Under the pieces are notes generated by a model that worked only from the letters and a program-made list of their open reading frames with translations, had not been told where the DNA came from and did not search any database. Positions 8,091-16,426 of a DNA stretch of 64,000 nucleotides are shown in pieces. Both the position numbers and the translations under genes were made by a program. Each line of letters opens with the position of its first letter. The stretch's first letter is position 1. The DNA comes from Clostridium sp. CAG:768 (GTDB lineage: Bacteria; Cyanobacteriota; Vampirovibrionia; Gastranaerophilales; Gastranaerophilaceae), in the NCBI GenBank assembly GCA_000437435.1, contig FR899625.1, forward strand, positions 124,001-188,000, given 5' to 3'.

Positions 8091-8993
8091 ATGAATAATA
8101 AAAAAGAACTATATTATAAATATTTTGATGAAAAAATATTATCTAAAGTTCAAGATGCTGAAAAATTTAGGATAAAATTGATTAAACAGCTTATTTTTTC
8201 TTCATTATTATTTTTCATAATAGCTGGATTTTTTGCATATTTATTTATATTTGTTATGTTTAATGGAAAATTTAATCCTATTTTATTTCCTGTAATTTTA
8301 TTTTTGATGTACGTCTTTTTTATTAAAAGTATTATAAATTTCATTTTAGTTGGTAAAAAGTATCAAGAAATGCTATTAGAAGATGTTTTCCCGTTATTTT
8401 TAAGACCTATTGCTAATTTCAAGCCTTGGCCTAAAAATTCAAATACTGAATCAATATTGGATTCTCAACTTTTTTATAATTTTGATACTCAAGAAGATGA
8501 AGTAAGTTATTTTGGTTTTTATAATAGAACTAACATAATTTTTTCAAATACTAAATTAACAATGCCTGTAAAAGGGGTGAATAAGCCAAATCAGTTTAAA
8601 GGAACAATAATTCAGTTGGAGTTAGATAAATCAATAAATAATCATGTAATTCTTTTTTCAAAAAATGAACATAAATGTAATTATTTTAAACAAGTAAATC
8701 CTCATATGCAAGAATTAAATAAGTATTTGTATGTTTTTGCAAAAGATTCTAAAAATATTTCATTTATTAATGATGAATTTTGGAATGTAATCAGAAAATT
8801 TGGAGAAATTTATACTGCTAAAGGTTTTGAATTTTCTTTCAGAAATAATATTGTTTTAATTGCAATAAGACAAAAAAGACCAATGCAATTTGGCTTTTTG
8901 TTTAGATCTTTATTAAATGCAAAAAATTACGATGATCTGATTGACAGATTCATCGTAATTTATGATTTAATTGATGTTTTAACTAAGGTTTAA
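8091..8993 (+). CDS. Two-helix membrane protein, DUF3137-like
   Basis: 300 residues. Residues 30-90 form two adjacent transmembrane helices joined by a very short turn; the remainder is a soluble domain with KGTIIQLELDKSINNHVILF, which resembles the beta-rich 'F.G......f.k.f.g...v' pattern I associate with DUF3137 proteins. No catalytic residues are apparent. It follows prfB by 33 bases but has its own probable promoter. The last codons overlap the convergent gene at 8990 by four bases. The family name is a tentative recognition. Confidence 0.55.
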   Translation: MNNKKELYYKYFDEKILSKVQDAEKFRIKLIKQLIFSSLLFFIIAGFFAYLFIFVMFNGKFNPILFPVILFLMYVFFIKSIINFILVGKKYQEMLLEDVFPLFLRPIANFKPWPKNSNTESILDSQLFYNFDTQEDEVSYFGFYNRTNIIFSNTKLTMPVKGVNKPNQFKGTIIQLELDKSINNHVILFSKNEHKCNYFKQVNPHMQELNKYLYVFAKDSKNISFINDEFWNVIRKFGEIYTAKGFEFSFRNNIVLIAIRQKRPMQFGFLFRSLLNAKNYDDLIDRFIVIYDLIDVLTKV

Positions 8994-11900
8994 ACAGTTT
9001 TATTAATCTGAGTTTCCTTTTCTTGTTTTATTTCTTTTGTTGTAGAAATAGGATTAGTTGTTGTGTTTTGTTGTTTATTATTTATAACTGTTGTTGTGCT
9101 TGTTTGAGGTGTTTGAGTATTTGCTTGTATCTTTTTATCATCTCGTTTCATATAAGCATAAGCAGCAGTGCCAATTGCAGCAATAGCAATACCTGTACCA
9201 ATGATTGTTTTGGTCCATTTATTTCTTAATTTTTTAGCACCATCTTCTACAGCAGTACCGAATTCACCTACTAAACGTTTTAGTTTTTCAAAGTTTCTTC
9301 CTTCTATACCTTTGTCAACTTCAAAAACTTCAGTCATATAACGTTCATTTGCAGTTTTCCCTCCGTTATAAGCTGCATTTTCATGCCAATCTATTTTTTG
9401 AGTAATAGCATCTTTTACCATTTCTCCGTATTTTGCTAATTTTCCTTCCTCAGGTTTTAAGTTATAATCAGAAGTTGCTGCAATAATACATTCTTTAAGT
9501 TCACTTGCATTGGCAAACATTCTTTCTGCATCTATAATGTTTCCAATTTCTTCAGCTTTTTTACCTGCAAGTTTTGCAGGATCAATTTTTAAACTTTCAG
9601 GGTTTCTTAAGTATGGATTTTTAGTTAAATAGCCTCTTGTTTCTGTGATAAAGTCAGGAGCACCACCTGTTTTTGTAGATATTACAGGAGTACCTGATGC
9701 GAAAGATTCTAGTGGTGTAATTCCGCAAGGTTCAAATCTTGATGAAAAGATTGTATAAGTTGCACAACCAACAAGTCTATTAGGGAAAAATCCGTTTACA
9801 TAACAAGCATTACCCTTGTATATTCCACCATCTAGTTCGCCAATTTGTCTAATGATATCTTGAACCCAAGTATAATCTCTTGCATCATTTTCCCATACTC
9901 CGGCACCAACTAATAGTTTGGTGTGTTTTTTTACTTTTGAATCAATTTTAGGGTCTTTTAAGAAGTCAAGAAAAGCTTGGAATGTTGAAGGATATCCCTT
10001 TTGTGGGTCTGGTCTTCCCCAGCCCATAAATAACATATCACCATCTTCGTATTTTGATAGATGTCCAATTATGCTGGCATTATTTTCTGATACCTGTTTA
10101 TCTGTAAAAAACATTTTGGTAATACCTTGTGGACCACCTTTTTCAAAAGCATCTCCTAATGAATCTAGTAACCATTTAGTGTTAGATTTTTTTGCATTTA
10201 AAACTTCGTCAAGGTTATTAAGTTTTGGGTCGTATTTATATGTTGTAAATCCTTCTTTTAATTCTGTTAATCCATTAATGTTATTTCCTTGACAGAAATT
10301 TGCTGTTGGATCGTCTAATCTTAAGTTTGCAGGTGTACTACCATTTGTAATATCAATGGTTTTTGTCGCAGCTAATTTTGTCGTTAAGAATTGAGCAATA
10401 TCAGGAGTTTCCAGTGATTTCATTTCTTTCCCGTAATTGACAGAAACAGTACCACCACTCATGTTCATAGAGTTAATATTACTTCCTGCAATAGGAGTCA
10501 TAGAAATATTAAATGTTCTTACATCATTTGCAGTATCAACATAATCATCTAAGAAATTAGCCATAAATGGTCTTAAAATTTGATTTGCAAAATTCTTTTC
10601 TGATAAAGGGGCTTTATCCCATTCTTTACCCCATCTTGCTTCTATTTTCTTTAATTTTTCAAGTTGAGAATGTTTTTTTAGTGTTTCTATATCTTCAGGT
10701 CTTGCAAGCATTTTGAACATTTCAAAAGGATTGCTTTCTGCCCCTTGATAATCTCTTCCTGGGTTATGGAAAGTTCCGTGAACTTTTAAACCATTGTAAT
10801 AATCGTTACCAAAATGAGAAGCGTCTGCAATAGCATTCATTGTAATAAATGCAGGTCTATCATGTAACCACCAGTTTGCAGGATTATAAAAACCGTGTTC
10901 TTTTGTATTTAATTTTGGCATTATTTCTATTAATGCTCTATTGTTATCAGCATAAGCAACATTTGTACTTACAAGATGTTTTGTTTCTGTTGGGTTATTC
11001 CCAGAAGGGAATGATCCGCTTGTTCCATATGCACCATATGCACTGTATCCTTTATCCCCAGAACCGTATGCTGTATCAAATTTTGCTAGGTCTTTTGTGT
11101 GAATAAAGTATGCTGCATTTCTTTCCGGTACTTCTGGAGCTGCTATTATTTTGGATTTTATTGTTTCTAATTCTTTTTTTACTTCTTCTGAATTTATTTT
11201 TTCATTGTATGCTGTATCAATTCTTTTTTTTATTTCTTCTGTATTGAAAATTTTTTCAATTTCATCATTAATTTTTGATTGTATTTCTATTTCATTATCA
11301 TGTATAGGATAAAATCTTTCTCCATCTGTTGACTTTTTGGCATCATATAAGTCTCTTGCTTTTAAAGTAAGTTGGAAATCTTTTTCTTTTGCTTTTGCTA
11401 AATCTTCTTTATATTTTTCATTAATTGGAGCTGCTATTTCGTCTTTAATCGATTTTGTTATTGTTGCAAGAATTTTCTTCTTGTAATCGTTAATTGGTAT
11501 ATCAACAGTATCAGCAATATCTACAGCTCTGAAGAGTCTATAGGTTATGTCTTGTGTATCAGTTATACTTTTGTTCGCAGCTCTTTTGAATGATCCTTGA
11601 ACTCCAGCATCTTCTAATCTTATAATTTGGGATATTCCCTTATCATCAGGCTGTAATCTGATAGCATAAGCTAGTCTTTCGCCTTCTTTTAGTTTTACTC
11701 TTTTGCCTACTTCTTCTAACGTTTCATCTTGTTTTGCAGAGATAAAACTTTCTGCTGGATAACGGTCATTATAAATACCTTTTTCATTTTTAGTGATTTT
11801 AACAATGGTTACTCCGCCATCAGGGTTATTAAAACTGTGATATGGTGCAAAATCTCTTACGTCTGCGCCAGCTTTAGTTCTCCAACTTGCTGGTGCTTCT

Positions 11901-12148
11901 TGGGCAACTACGCCTAAACCTCCAAGATTGTAGGCTTTTACTCCAAATCTTTTGTTTTCTGGAGCATATGATAGGAATTGATGAATGTTTTTACTATCAT
12001 TTCCTGTGAAAGTTAAGATAACTCCTGATTTTACAATTGGAGCAGTTAAATTCATAGCAACAGGCATGGTTTGATTGCTAGAATTAACATTGTCATTTCT
12101 TTTGATACTTGTTGCCCTCATTTGTGGCATAATTGAATTTACACGCAT
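8990..12148 (-). CDS. Glycogen/starch synthase-like glycosyltransferase with a C-terminal membrane anchor
   Basis: 1052 residues, about twice the length of a normal GT5 glycogen synthase. The N-terminal ADP-glucose-site motif appears as YNLGGLGVVAQEAPASW (about 75-90). The C-terminal GT-B signature is SSRFEPCGITPLESFASGTP followed by VISTKTGGAPDFI, matching the family's 'PSRFEPCGL...G..P......GGL.D'. Large insertions separate the halves. Near the end (about 995-1015) IIGTGIAIAAIGTAAYAY is a single membrane helix followed by a basic, Gln/Thr-rich tail. The start is supported by an AGGTG site before the ATG. The opening MRVNSI and LTFTGND resemble other proteins in this window. No other glycogen genes are adjacent. 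A divergent polysaccharide synthase is likely; catalysis is not proven. Confidence 0.7.
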   Translation of the reverse strand: MRVNSIMPQMRATSIKRNDNVNSSNQTMPVAMNLTAPIVKSGVILTFTGNDSKNIHQFLSYAPENKRFGVKAYNLGGLGVVAQEAPASWRTKAGADVRDFAPYHSFNNPDGGVTIVKITKNEKGIYNDRYPAESFISAKQDETLEEVGKRVKLKEGERLAYAIRLQPDDKGISQIIRLEDAGVQGSFKRAANKSITDTQDITYRLFRAVDIADTVDIPINDYKKKILATITKSIKDEIAAPINEKYKEDLAKAKEKDFQLTLKARDLYDAKKSTDGERFYPIHDNEIEIQSKINDEIEKIFNTEEIKKRIDTAYNEKINSEEVKKELETIKSKIIAAPEVPERNAAYFIHTKDLAKFDTAYGSGDKGYSAYGAYGTSGSFPSGNNPTETKHLVSTNVAYADNNRALIEIMPKLNTKEHGFYNPANWWLHDRPAFITMNAIADASHFGNDYYNGLKVHGTFHNPGRDYQGAESNPFEMFKMLARPEDIETLKKHSQLEKLKKIEARWGKEWDKAPLSEKNFANQILRPFMANFLDDYVDTANDVRTFNISMTPIAGSNINSMNMSGGTVSVNYGKEMKSLETPDIAQFLTTKLAATKTIDITNGSTPANLRLDDPTANFCQGNNINGLTELKEGFTTYKYDPKLNNLDEVLNAKKSNTKWLLDSLGDAFEKGGPQGITKMFFTDKQVSENNASIIGHLSKYEDGDMLFMGWGRPDPQKGYPSTFQAFLDFLKDPKIDSKVKKHTKLLVGAGVWENDARDYTWVQDIIRQIGELDGGIYKGNACYVNGFFPNRLVGCATYTIFSSRFEPCGITPLESFASGTPVISTKTGGAPDFITETRGYLTKNPYLRNPESLKIDPAKLAGKKAEEIGNIIDAERMFANASELKECIIAATSDYNLKPEEGKLAKYGEMVKDAITQKIDWHENAAYNGGKTANERYMTEVFEVDKGIEGRNFEKLKRLVGEFGTAVEDGAKKLRNKWTKTIIGTGIAIAAIGTAAYAYMKRDDKKIQANTQTPQTSTTTVINNKQQNTTTNPISTTKEIKQEKETQINKTV

Positions 12149-12363
12149 ATTTACACCTACATCCCATTTATAATATTTTATACTTATTCTTAAAATTTAG
12201 CAGAAAATCTAATCTGCTATTATAGTAAAATGCTGACAAGTTTTTTTTCAACACCAATCGGGTAATTTATTAAGAAATATTAAGTAAACTTTTTTTTAAT
12301 AATTAAGGTTTTTTTTTTAGGTTTAAAGTATTATTATATCAATAGTTTTAAAAAGGTGATTAA

Positions 12364-13644
12364 ATGGATAGATTTTTTGGATTATTGGGAATAATTTTAA
12401 TTTTTGGGATAGCCTATTTAATGTCTAATAATAGAAAGGCTATTAATTATAAAACGGTTGGTATGGGCTTTTTATTACAAGTTGTATTGGCTTTATTTAT
12501 TTTTAAAGTTCCAATCGGTCGAGCATTATTTTATAATTTAGGTTTGTTTATCCAAAAAATTCTTGAGTTTGCAAAAGAGGGTGGATCATTTGTATTTGGT
12601 CCATTAATGACAGAACATAAAATTACTGCTGTATTTGGAGAAGGCGCTCAAGTATTTGCATTACAGTTGATTGCCTCTTTAATATTTATGATGATTTTGG
12701 TAAATATGCTTTATTACTATGGAATTATGCAACGTGTAGTTCCTCTTTTTGGTAAAGCTATGAATAAATTAATGGGTGTAAGTGGAGCTGAGGCTTTGTC
12801 AAATGTGGCAAGTGCTTTTGTTGGACAAATTGCTGCTCAAATTATGATTAGACCTTATCTTGCAAAATTAACAAGATCTGAGTTATTAGCATCAATGGCT
12901 GGTAGCATGGCTTGTATTTCCGGGGCTACAATGCCTATTTATATTGGTATGGGAATTCCTGCTCAATATCTTTTGGCTGCATCAATTATGGCAGCTCCTG
13001 GTGCTCTTGTTATTACAAAAATTGTATATCCTGAGACTGGAACTCCAGAAACTAGTGAAGATATAAAAATTACTTACAGCAAAAGAAGAAAACCTTATAT
13101 AAATGTATTTGATGCAATTTCAGCTGGAGCTTCTGAAGGTATGAAAGTTGCTATAAATGTTGTTGCAATGATTTTGGCTTTAGTTGCATTAGTTGCAATG
13201 ATTGATTGGGCATTGGGTCATTTAGGTGTATTAATTGTTAAATATTTGCATATAAATTTTGCCTCTTTTGATTTAAATCATCTTTCATTGAAAATGATTT
13301 TGGGTAAAATCTTTGCGGTATTTGCATATTTTATGGGTGTACCTTTAAAAGAGGCTACAACTGTTGGTAGTTTGATGGGTACTAAATTAGTTTTAAATGA
13401 AATGGTTGCATATTTTGATATGACACATTTGCCAACTGCTCTTTCTGATAAAGCTTTTTTAATTGCAAGTTTTGCATTATGTAGTTTTGGTAACTTTGGA
13501 TCTATTGCTATTCAATTAGGTGGTATTGGGGAACTTGCTCCTAACCAACGTAAAAATCTTGCAAGACTTGGTGTTCGAGCATTGATTTGTGGAACATTAA
13601 CTTGTTATATGTCTGCAGCAATAGCTGGTGTATTATTTAATTAG
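12364..13644 (+). CDS. nupC: Concentrative nucleoside transporter, NupC family
   Basis: 426 residues and about ten membrane segments. Imports nucleosides driven by a cation gradient across the inner membrane. Family signs: the N-terminal helix pair ending KVPIGRALF, the central GVSGAEALSNVASAFVGQIA, the substrate-site region SGATMPIYIGMG, and the C-terminal CSFGNFGSIAIQLGGIG. The ATG at 12364 follows AAAAGGTG. The gene is divergent from the glycogen-synthase-like gene. A salvage role fits a fermentative gut organism. Confidence 0.9.
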   Translation: MDRFFGLLGIILIFGIAYLMSNNRKAINYKTVGMGFLLQVVLALFIFKVPIGRALFYNLGLFIQKILEFAKEGGSFVFGPLMTEHKITAVFGEGAQVFALQLIASLIFMMILVNMLYYYGIMQRVVPLFGKAMNKLMGVSGAEALSNVASAFVGQIAAQIMIRPYLAKLTRSELLASMAGSMACISGATMPIYIGMGIPAQYLLAASIMAAPGALVITKIVYPETGTPETSEDIKITYSKRRKPYINVFDAISAGASEGMKVAINVVAMILALVALVAMIDWALGHLGVLIVKYLHINFASFDLNHLSLKMILGKIFAVFAYFMGVPLKEATTVGSLMGTKLVLNEMVAYFDMTHLPTALSDKAFLIASFALCSFGNFGSIAIQLGGIGELAPNQRKNLARLGVRALICGTLTCYMSAAIAGVLFN

Positions 13645-13952
13645 TTAGATTTAGGTAAATGTTTTTGCCAGTCAGCATCAAGATTTTGAATGAATCTATG
13701 GGCATCAATTACATCATCGTAATTAATTGGGTCAGGTCCTTCTTGGACTTCCAATGGTTCATAAGTATTTATATCAAAATCTGTGAAGCCTAAAAATGCA
13801 ACACCGAAATTTTTCCCGCAGTGTTGGCATTCTAGACCTATTACTGTTAAGCCTTCTTCTTCTCTTTTTATGGTTATTGAATTTTCGTCAAAACTATTTT
13901 TGCATTGCGAGCAGCAAAGATTGTTAAATAGTTGTCCTATTTTCTTTTTCAT
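13641..13952 (-). CDS. Small zinc-ribbon protein
   Basis: 103 residues from the ATG at 13952 (GAGG Shine-Dalgarno upstream); the frame is open further, but the extension lacks support. Two Cys pairs, CCSQC and LECQHCGKNFG, make a four-cysteine zinc ribbon, followed by an acidic C-terminal half. Likely nucleic-acid or protein binding; no partner is suggested by context. It converges with nupC with a four-base overlap. Confidence 0.55.
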   Translation of the reverse strand: MKKKIGQLFNNLCCSQCKNSFDENSITIKREEEGLTVIGLECQHCGKNFGVAFLGFTDFDINTYEPLEVQEGPDPINYDDVIDAHRFIQNLDADWQKHLPKSN

Positions 13953-14005
13953 ATAATCCTCTTTCTTATTATAATAAAAATTTTTATTAAAAAATGTTAA
14001 TTTTT

Positions 14006-14035
14006 TTGACATCATGGGAATAGAATTAGTAAGAT
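14006..14035 (+). promoter_or_regulatory. Promoter of the 31-residue membrane peptide
   Basis: TTGACA (14006-14011), 18-base spacer, TAAGAT (14030-14035), about 47 bases before the ATG at 14083. Confidence 0.45.
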
Positions 14036-14082
14036 GATTATGTCGTTTTAATTCATCTAAGCTAACAGATAGGAGTGTTATC

Positions 14083-14178
14083 ATGGAAGCTATTAACTTA
14101 ATTCTATTCGGTTTCATTGTTTATACTGCGTTAATCGTAGTTCCAAGTATTTGGGAAGAATTAACTACAGAAGGATAA
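14083..14178 (+). CDS. 31-residue single-span membrane peptide
   Basis: Complete short frame opening MEAINLILFGFIVYTALIVV and ending ELTTEG. One hydrophobic helix (about residues 4-22) is followed by a short acidic tail. It has its own plausible promoter and a good Shine-Dalgarno (AGGAG, eight bases before the ATG), so it looks like a real gene rather than a chance frame. Such peptides often stabilise or regulate larger membrane complexes; I recognise no family. Confidence 0.55.
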   Translation: MEAINLILFGFIVYTALIVVPSIWEELTTEG

Positions 14179-14300
14179 TGAATCCTTTAATTTAAAAGAC
14201 GGAATATGTTAGTTTAAGTTCCTTTTTTCGTCAAAAAAACTTAAGAGTGAGAAGGTGTCTTTATTAAAAAGTGTATTTTGTACGTTATTTGTTTAACGCT

Positions 14301-15653
14301 TTATTTTGCTGTGGGCAAAATTTCGTCTAGACATTTGCGTGCAATATCTGTTACTAAGTCCATATCTTTTCTTGACATAATTAGAGGTGGATTAAAATAA
14401 ATGACATCTCCTAGAGGTCTTAAAATAACTCCCTCCATCAAAGCCTTTTTGTAGATTTGGTAACCGGTTCTGAATCTGCCATCAAAAGGCTTTTTACTTT
14501 TTTTGTCTTCAACAAGTTCTATTGCGTTAATAAGTCCTATGTGGCGAACTTCTCCTACATTTTTGTGAGAGAGAAATTTTTCTTTAATCATATTGTTGAA
14601 GTAGATTGCGTTTTCTTGTGCATTTTTTAAAATCGTGCCGTCTTCCATCAAATCGAGTACAGCATTTGCCGCAGAGCAAGCAAGAGGGTTTCCGCTATAT
14701 GTATGGCTGTGCATAAATGCTTTGCCTGTATTGTAATCATCATAGAATGCATCATAAATTTTTTGAGTAGTTACAAATAATGCCATTGGCATATATCCGC
14801 CAGTAAGACCTTTTGATAAGCACATAATATCAGGAGAAACTCCAGCGTGCTCAAATGCAAACATTTTTCCAGTTCTACCGTAACCTGTTGCAATTTCATC
14901 TGCAATTAAGTGTACATTGTATTTATCACATAATGCTCTTAATTTTTTTAGATACAAAGGTGGATATACTTTCATCCCAGCTGAACCTTGTAATAATGGT
15001 TCAACAAGCATTGCTGCAGTTTCGTTTCCGTATTTTGCAAAAGTTTCTTCTGCTTTTTTGAAGCATTCGCAATTACAATTTTCTCTATTTTGACCGTAAG
15101 GGCATCTGTAGCAATCAGGCCCTTCAACTCTTACGATGTCCATTAATATTGGTTTATAAAGCTTTGTATATAGATCGCAGTCCCCTACTGATAGAGCACC
15201 TATCGTTTCTCCATGGTAGGCTTCTGTAAGAGCCATAAATTTTGTTTTTTGTGGATTGCCTGTTTGTTCATGGTATTGAAAACTAACTTTCATAGCTGCT
15301 TCAATAGCAGAGGAGCCGTTATCGGTAAAATTAAATTTGCATAATCCTTTAGGTAGAATTTTAGATAATCTTTCGCATAGTCTTATCGCTTGTGTATGTG
15401 TGAAATTCGCAAATATAACATGTTCTAATTCATCGACTTGTTTTTTTATTGCTTCATTAATCTTAGGGTTACAATGTCCTAAAAGATTGCACCACCAAGA
15501 GCTGATTACATCAATGTATTTTTTACCGTTTGTGTCGTATAGATATACTCCTTCTCCTTTTTTTATGACTATTGGTTGTAATTCTTCATAGTCCTTCATT
15601 TGAGAGCAAGGATGCCATATATATTTTAAATCTTTTTCTACCCAGTTTTCCAT
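14301..15653 (-). CDS. bioA: Adenosylmethionine-8-amino-7-oxononanoate aminotransferase
   Basis: 450 residues. PLP enzyme that converts KAPA to DAPA using S-adenosylmethionine as amino donor in biotin synthesis. Diagnostic motifs: WHPCSQMKDYE at the N-terminus, SSWWCNLLGHCNP for substrate binding, the GTxTEx-type glycine loop region around FTDNGSSAIEAAMK, and the PLP lysine in LSKGLTGGYMP. An extra cysteine cluster (CYRCPYGQNRENCNCEC) sits around residue 155-170. It is directly downstream of bioD (three bases), so the two late steps are co-expressed. bioB and the early pathway genes are not in this window. Confidence 0.93.
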   Translation of the reverse strand: MENWVEKDLKYIWHPCSQMKDYEELQPIVIKKGEGVYLYDTNGKKYIDVISSWWCNLLGHCNPKINEAIKKQVDELEHVIFANFTHTQAIRLCERLSKILPKGLCKFNFTDNGSSAIEAAMKVSFQYHEQTGNPQKTKFMALTEAYHGETIGALSVGDCDLYTKLYKPILMDIVRVEGPDCYRCPYGQNRENCNCECFKKAEETFAKYGNETAAMLVEPLLQGSAGMKVYPPLYLKKLRALCDKYNVHLIADEIATGYGRTGKMFAFEHAGVSPDIMCLSKGLTGGYMPMALFVTTQKIYDAFYDDYNTGKAFMHSHTYSGNPLACSAANAVLDLMEDGTILKNAQENAIYFNNMIKEKFLSHKNVGEVRHIGLINAIELVEDKKSKKPFDGRFRTGYQIYKKALMEGVILRPLGDVIYFNPPLIMSRKDMDLVTDIARKCLDEILPTAK

Positions 15654-15655
15654 TT

Positions 15656-16330
15656 TTATACCTCTTTAAATAACATTGATAAATCTGCTATATCTTTTTC
15701 ATTTTTTTGTACTGTTGCTACTACTTTTATACCTGTTAAGTTTTCGACTTGTATTTTGTTGTCTTTTTGCATAAAGTCATTTTCGTTATAGTTATTGATT
15801 ATTATTCCTTTTACATTAATTCCTTTATTTTTAGCGTATTCTGTTGTTAATACAGTCGAATTTATTGTTCCTAATTCTCCAGAAGCAACAACTAATATAT
15901 CAAGTCCTAATGCTTTTATAACATCAGGTAACATAAGTTTTTGCTTTCCTAGGTTAAAAGGACATACTATTCCGCCGGCACCTTCTACAACGATGTAATC
16001 ATATTGGCTTTTTATTCTTTCAAAATCATTTTTTATTTTTTCTAATTTTATGGGGTTATTTTCTATCTGAGATGCAAGATGTGGTGATACTGCAGTTTTG
16101 TATACAAATGAAACGCAATCAAGTGGTTTTGCATCAATCCCAGCTGTATCTATTACGAATTTACAATCACCAGGAATTAGTTCTCCATTAATAATTTCAG
16201 CACCGCTTAGAGCAGGTTTAAAATATCCGCAGTTGTAGCCAATTTCTCTCAATTTTTTTACAATTAAAGCTGAAATATATGTTTTTCCTACATCAGTTCC
16301 TGTTGCTGTGATAAATATTGCTTTAGTCAT
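15656..16330 (-). CDS. bioD: Dethiobiotin synthase
   Basis: 224 residues. ATP-dependent carboxylation of DAPA to dethiobiotin. The P-loop-like motif FITATGTDVGKTYISAL is at the N-terminus; KPALSGAE and VVEGAGGIVCPF are the other conserved active-site segments. First gene of a bioD-bioA pair transcribed leftward. Confidence 0.92.
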   Translation of the reverse strand: MTKAIFITATGTDVGKTYISALIVKKLREIGYNCGYFKPALSGAEIINGELIPGDCKFVIDTAGIDAKPLDCVSFVYKTAVSPHLASQIENNPIKLEKIKNDFERIKSQYDYIVVEGAGGIVCPFNLGKQKLMLPDVIKALGLDILVVASGELGTINSTVLTTEYAKNKGINVKGIIINNYNENDFMQKDNKIQVENLTGIKVVATVQKNEKDIADLSMLFKEV

Positions 16331-16375
16331 CTTTTCTCCAATCCCCTCATTTATTATTATAATTTATATAAATAA

Positions 16376-16410
16376 AAATGCGGCAACTTTATGTTACCGC
16401 ATAATTTTTA
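16376..16410 (-). terminator. Terminator after the TpsB-like gene
   Basis: Hairpin ATGCGG...CCGCAT extended by AAC/GTT with one mismatch, followed on the minus strand by TTTTTATT. It lies 17 bases beyond the stop codon of the 16427-18418 gene. Confidence 0.65.
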
Positions 16411-16426
16411 TTATTCAATCTTTTTA

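Noticed and set aside
10849..11917. Open frames antisense to the glycogen-synthase-like gene
   Set aside because: No start signals; composition reflects the opposite coding strand.
13953..14117. N-terminal extension of the zinc-ribbon protein
   Set aside because: It lies opposite the promoter and start of the 31-residue peptide, and GAGG precedes the ATG at 13952.
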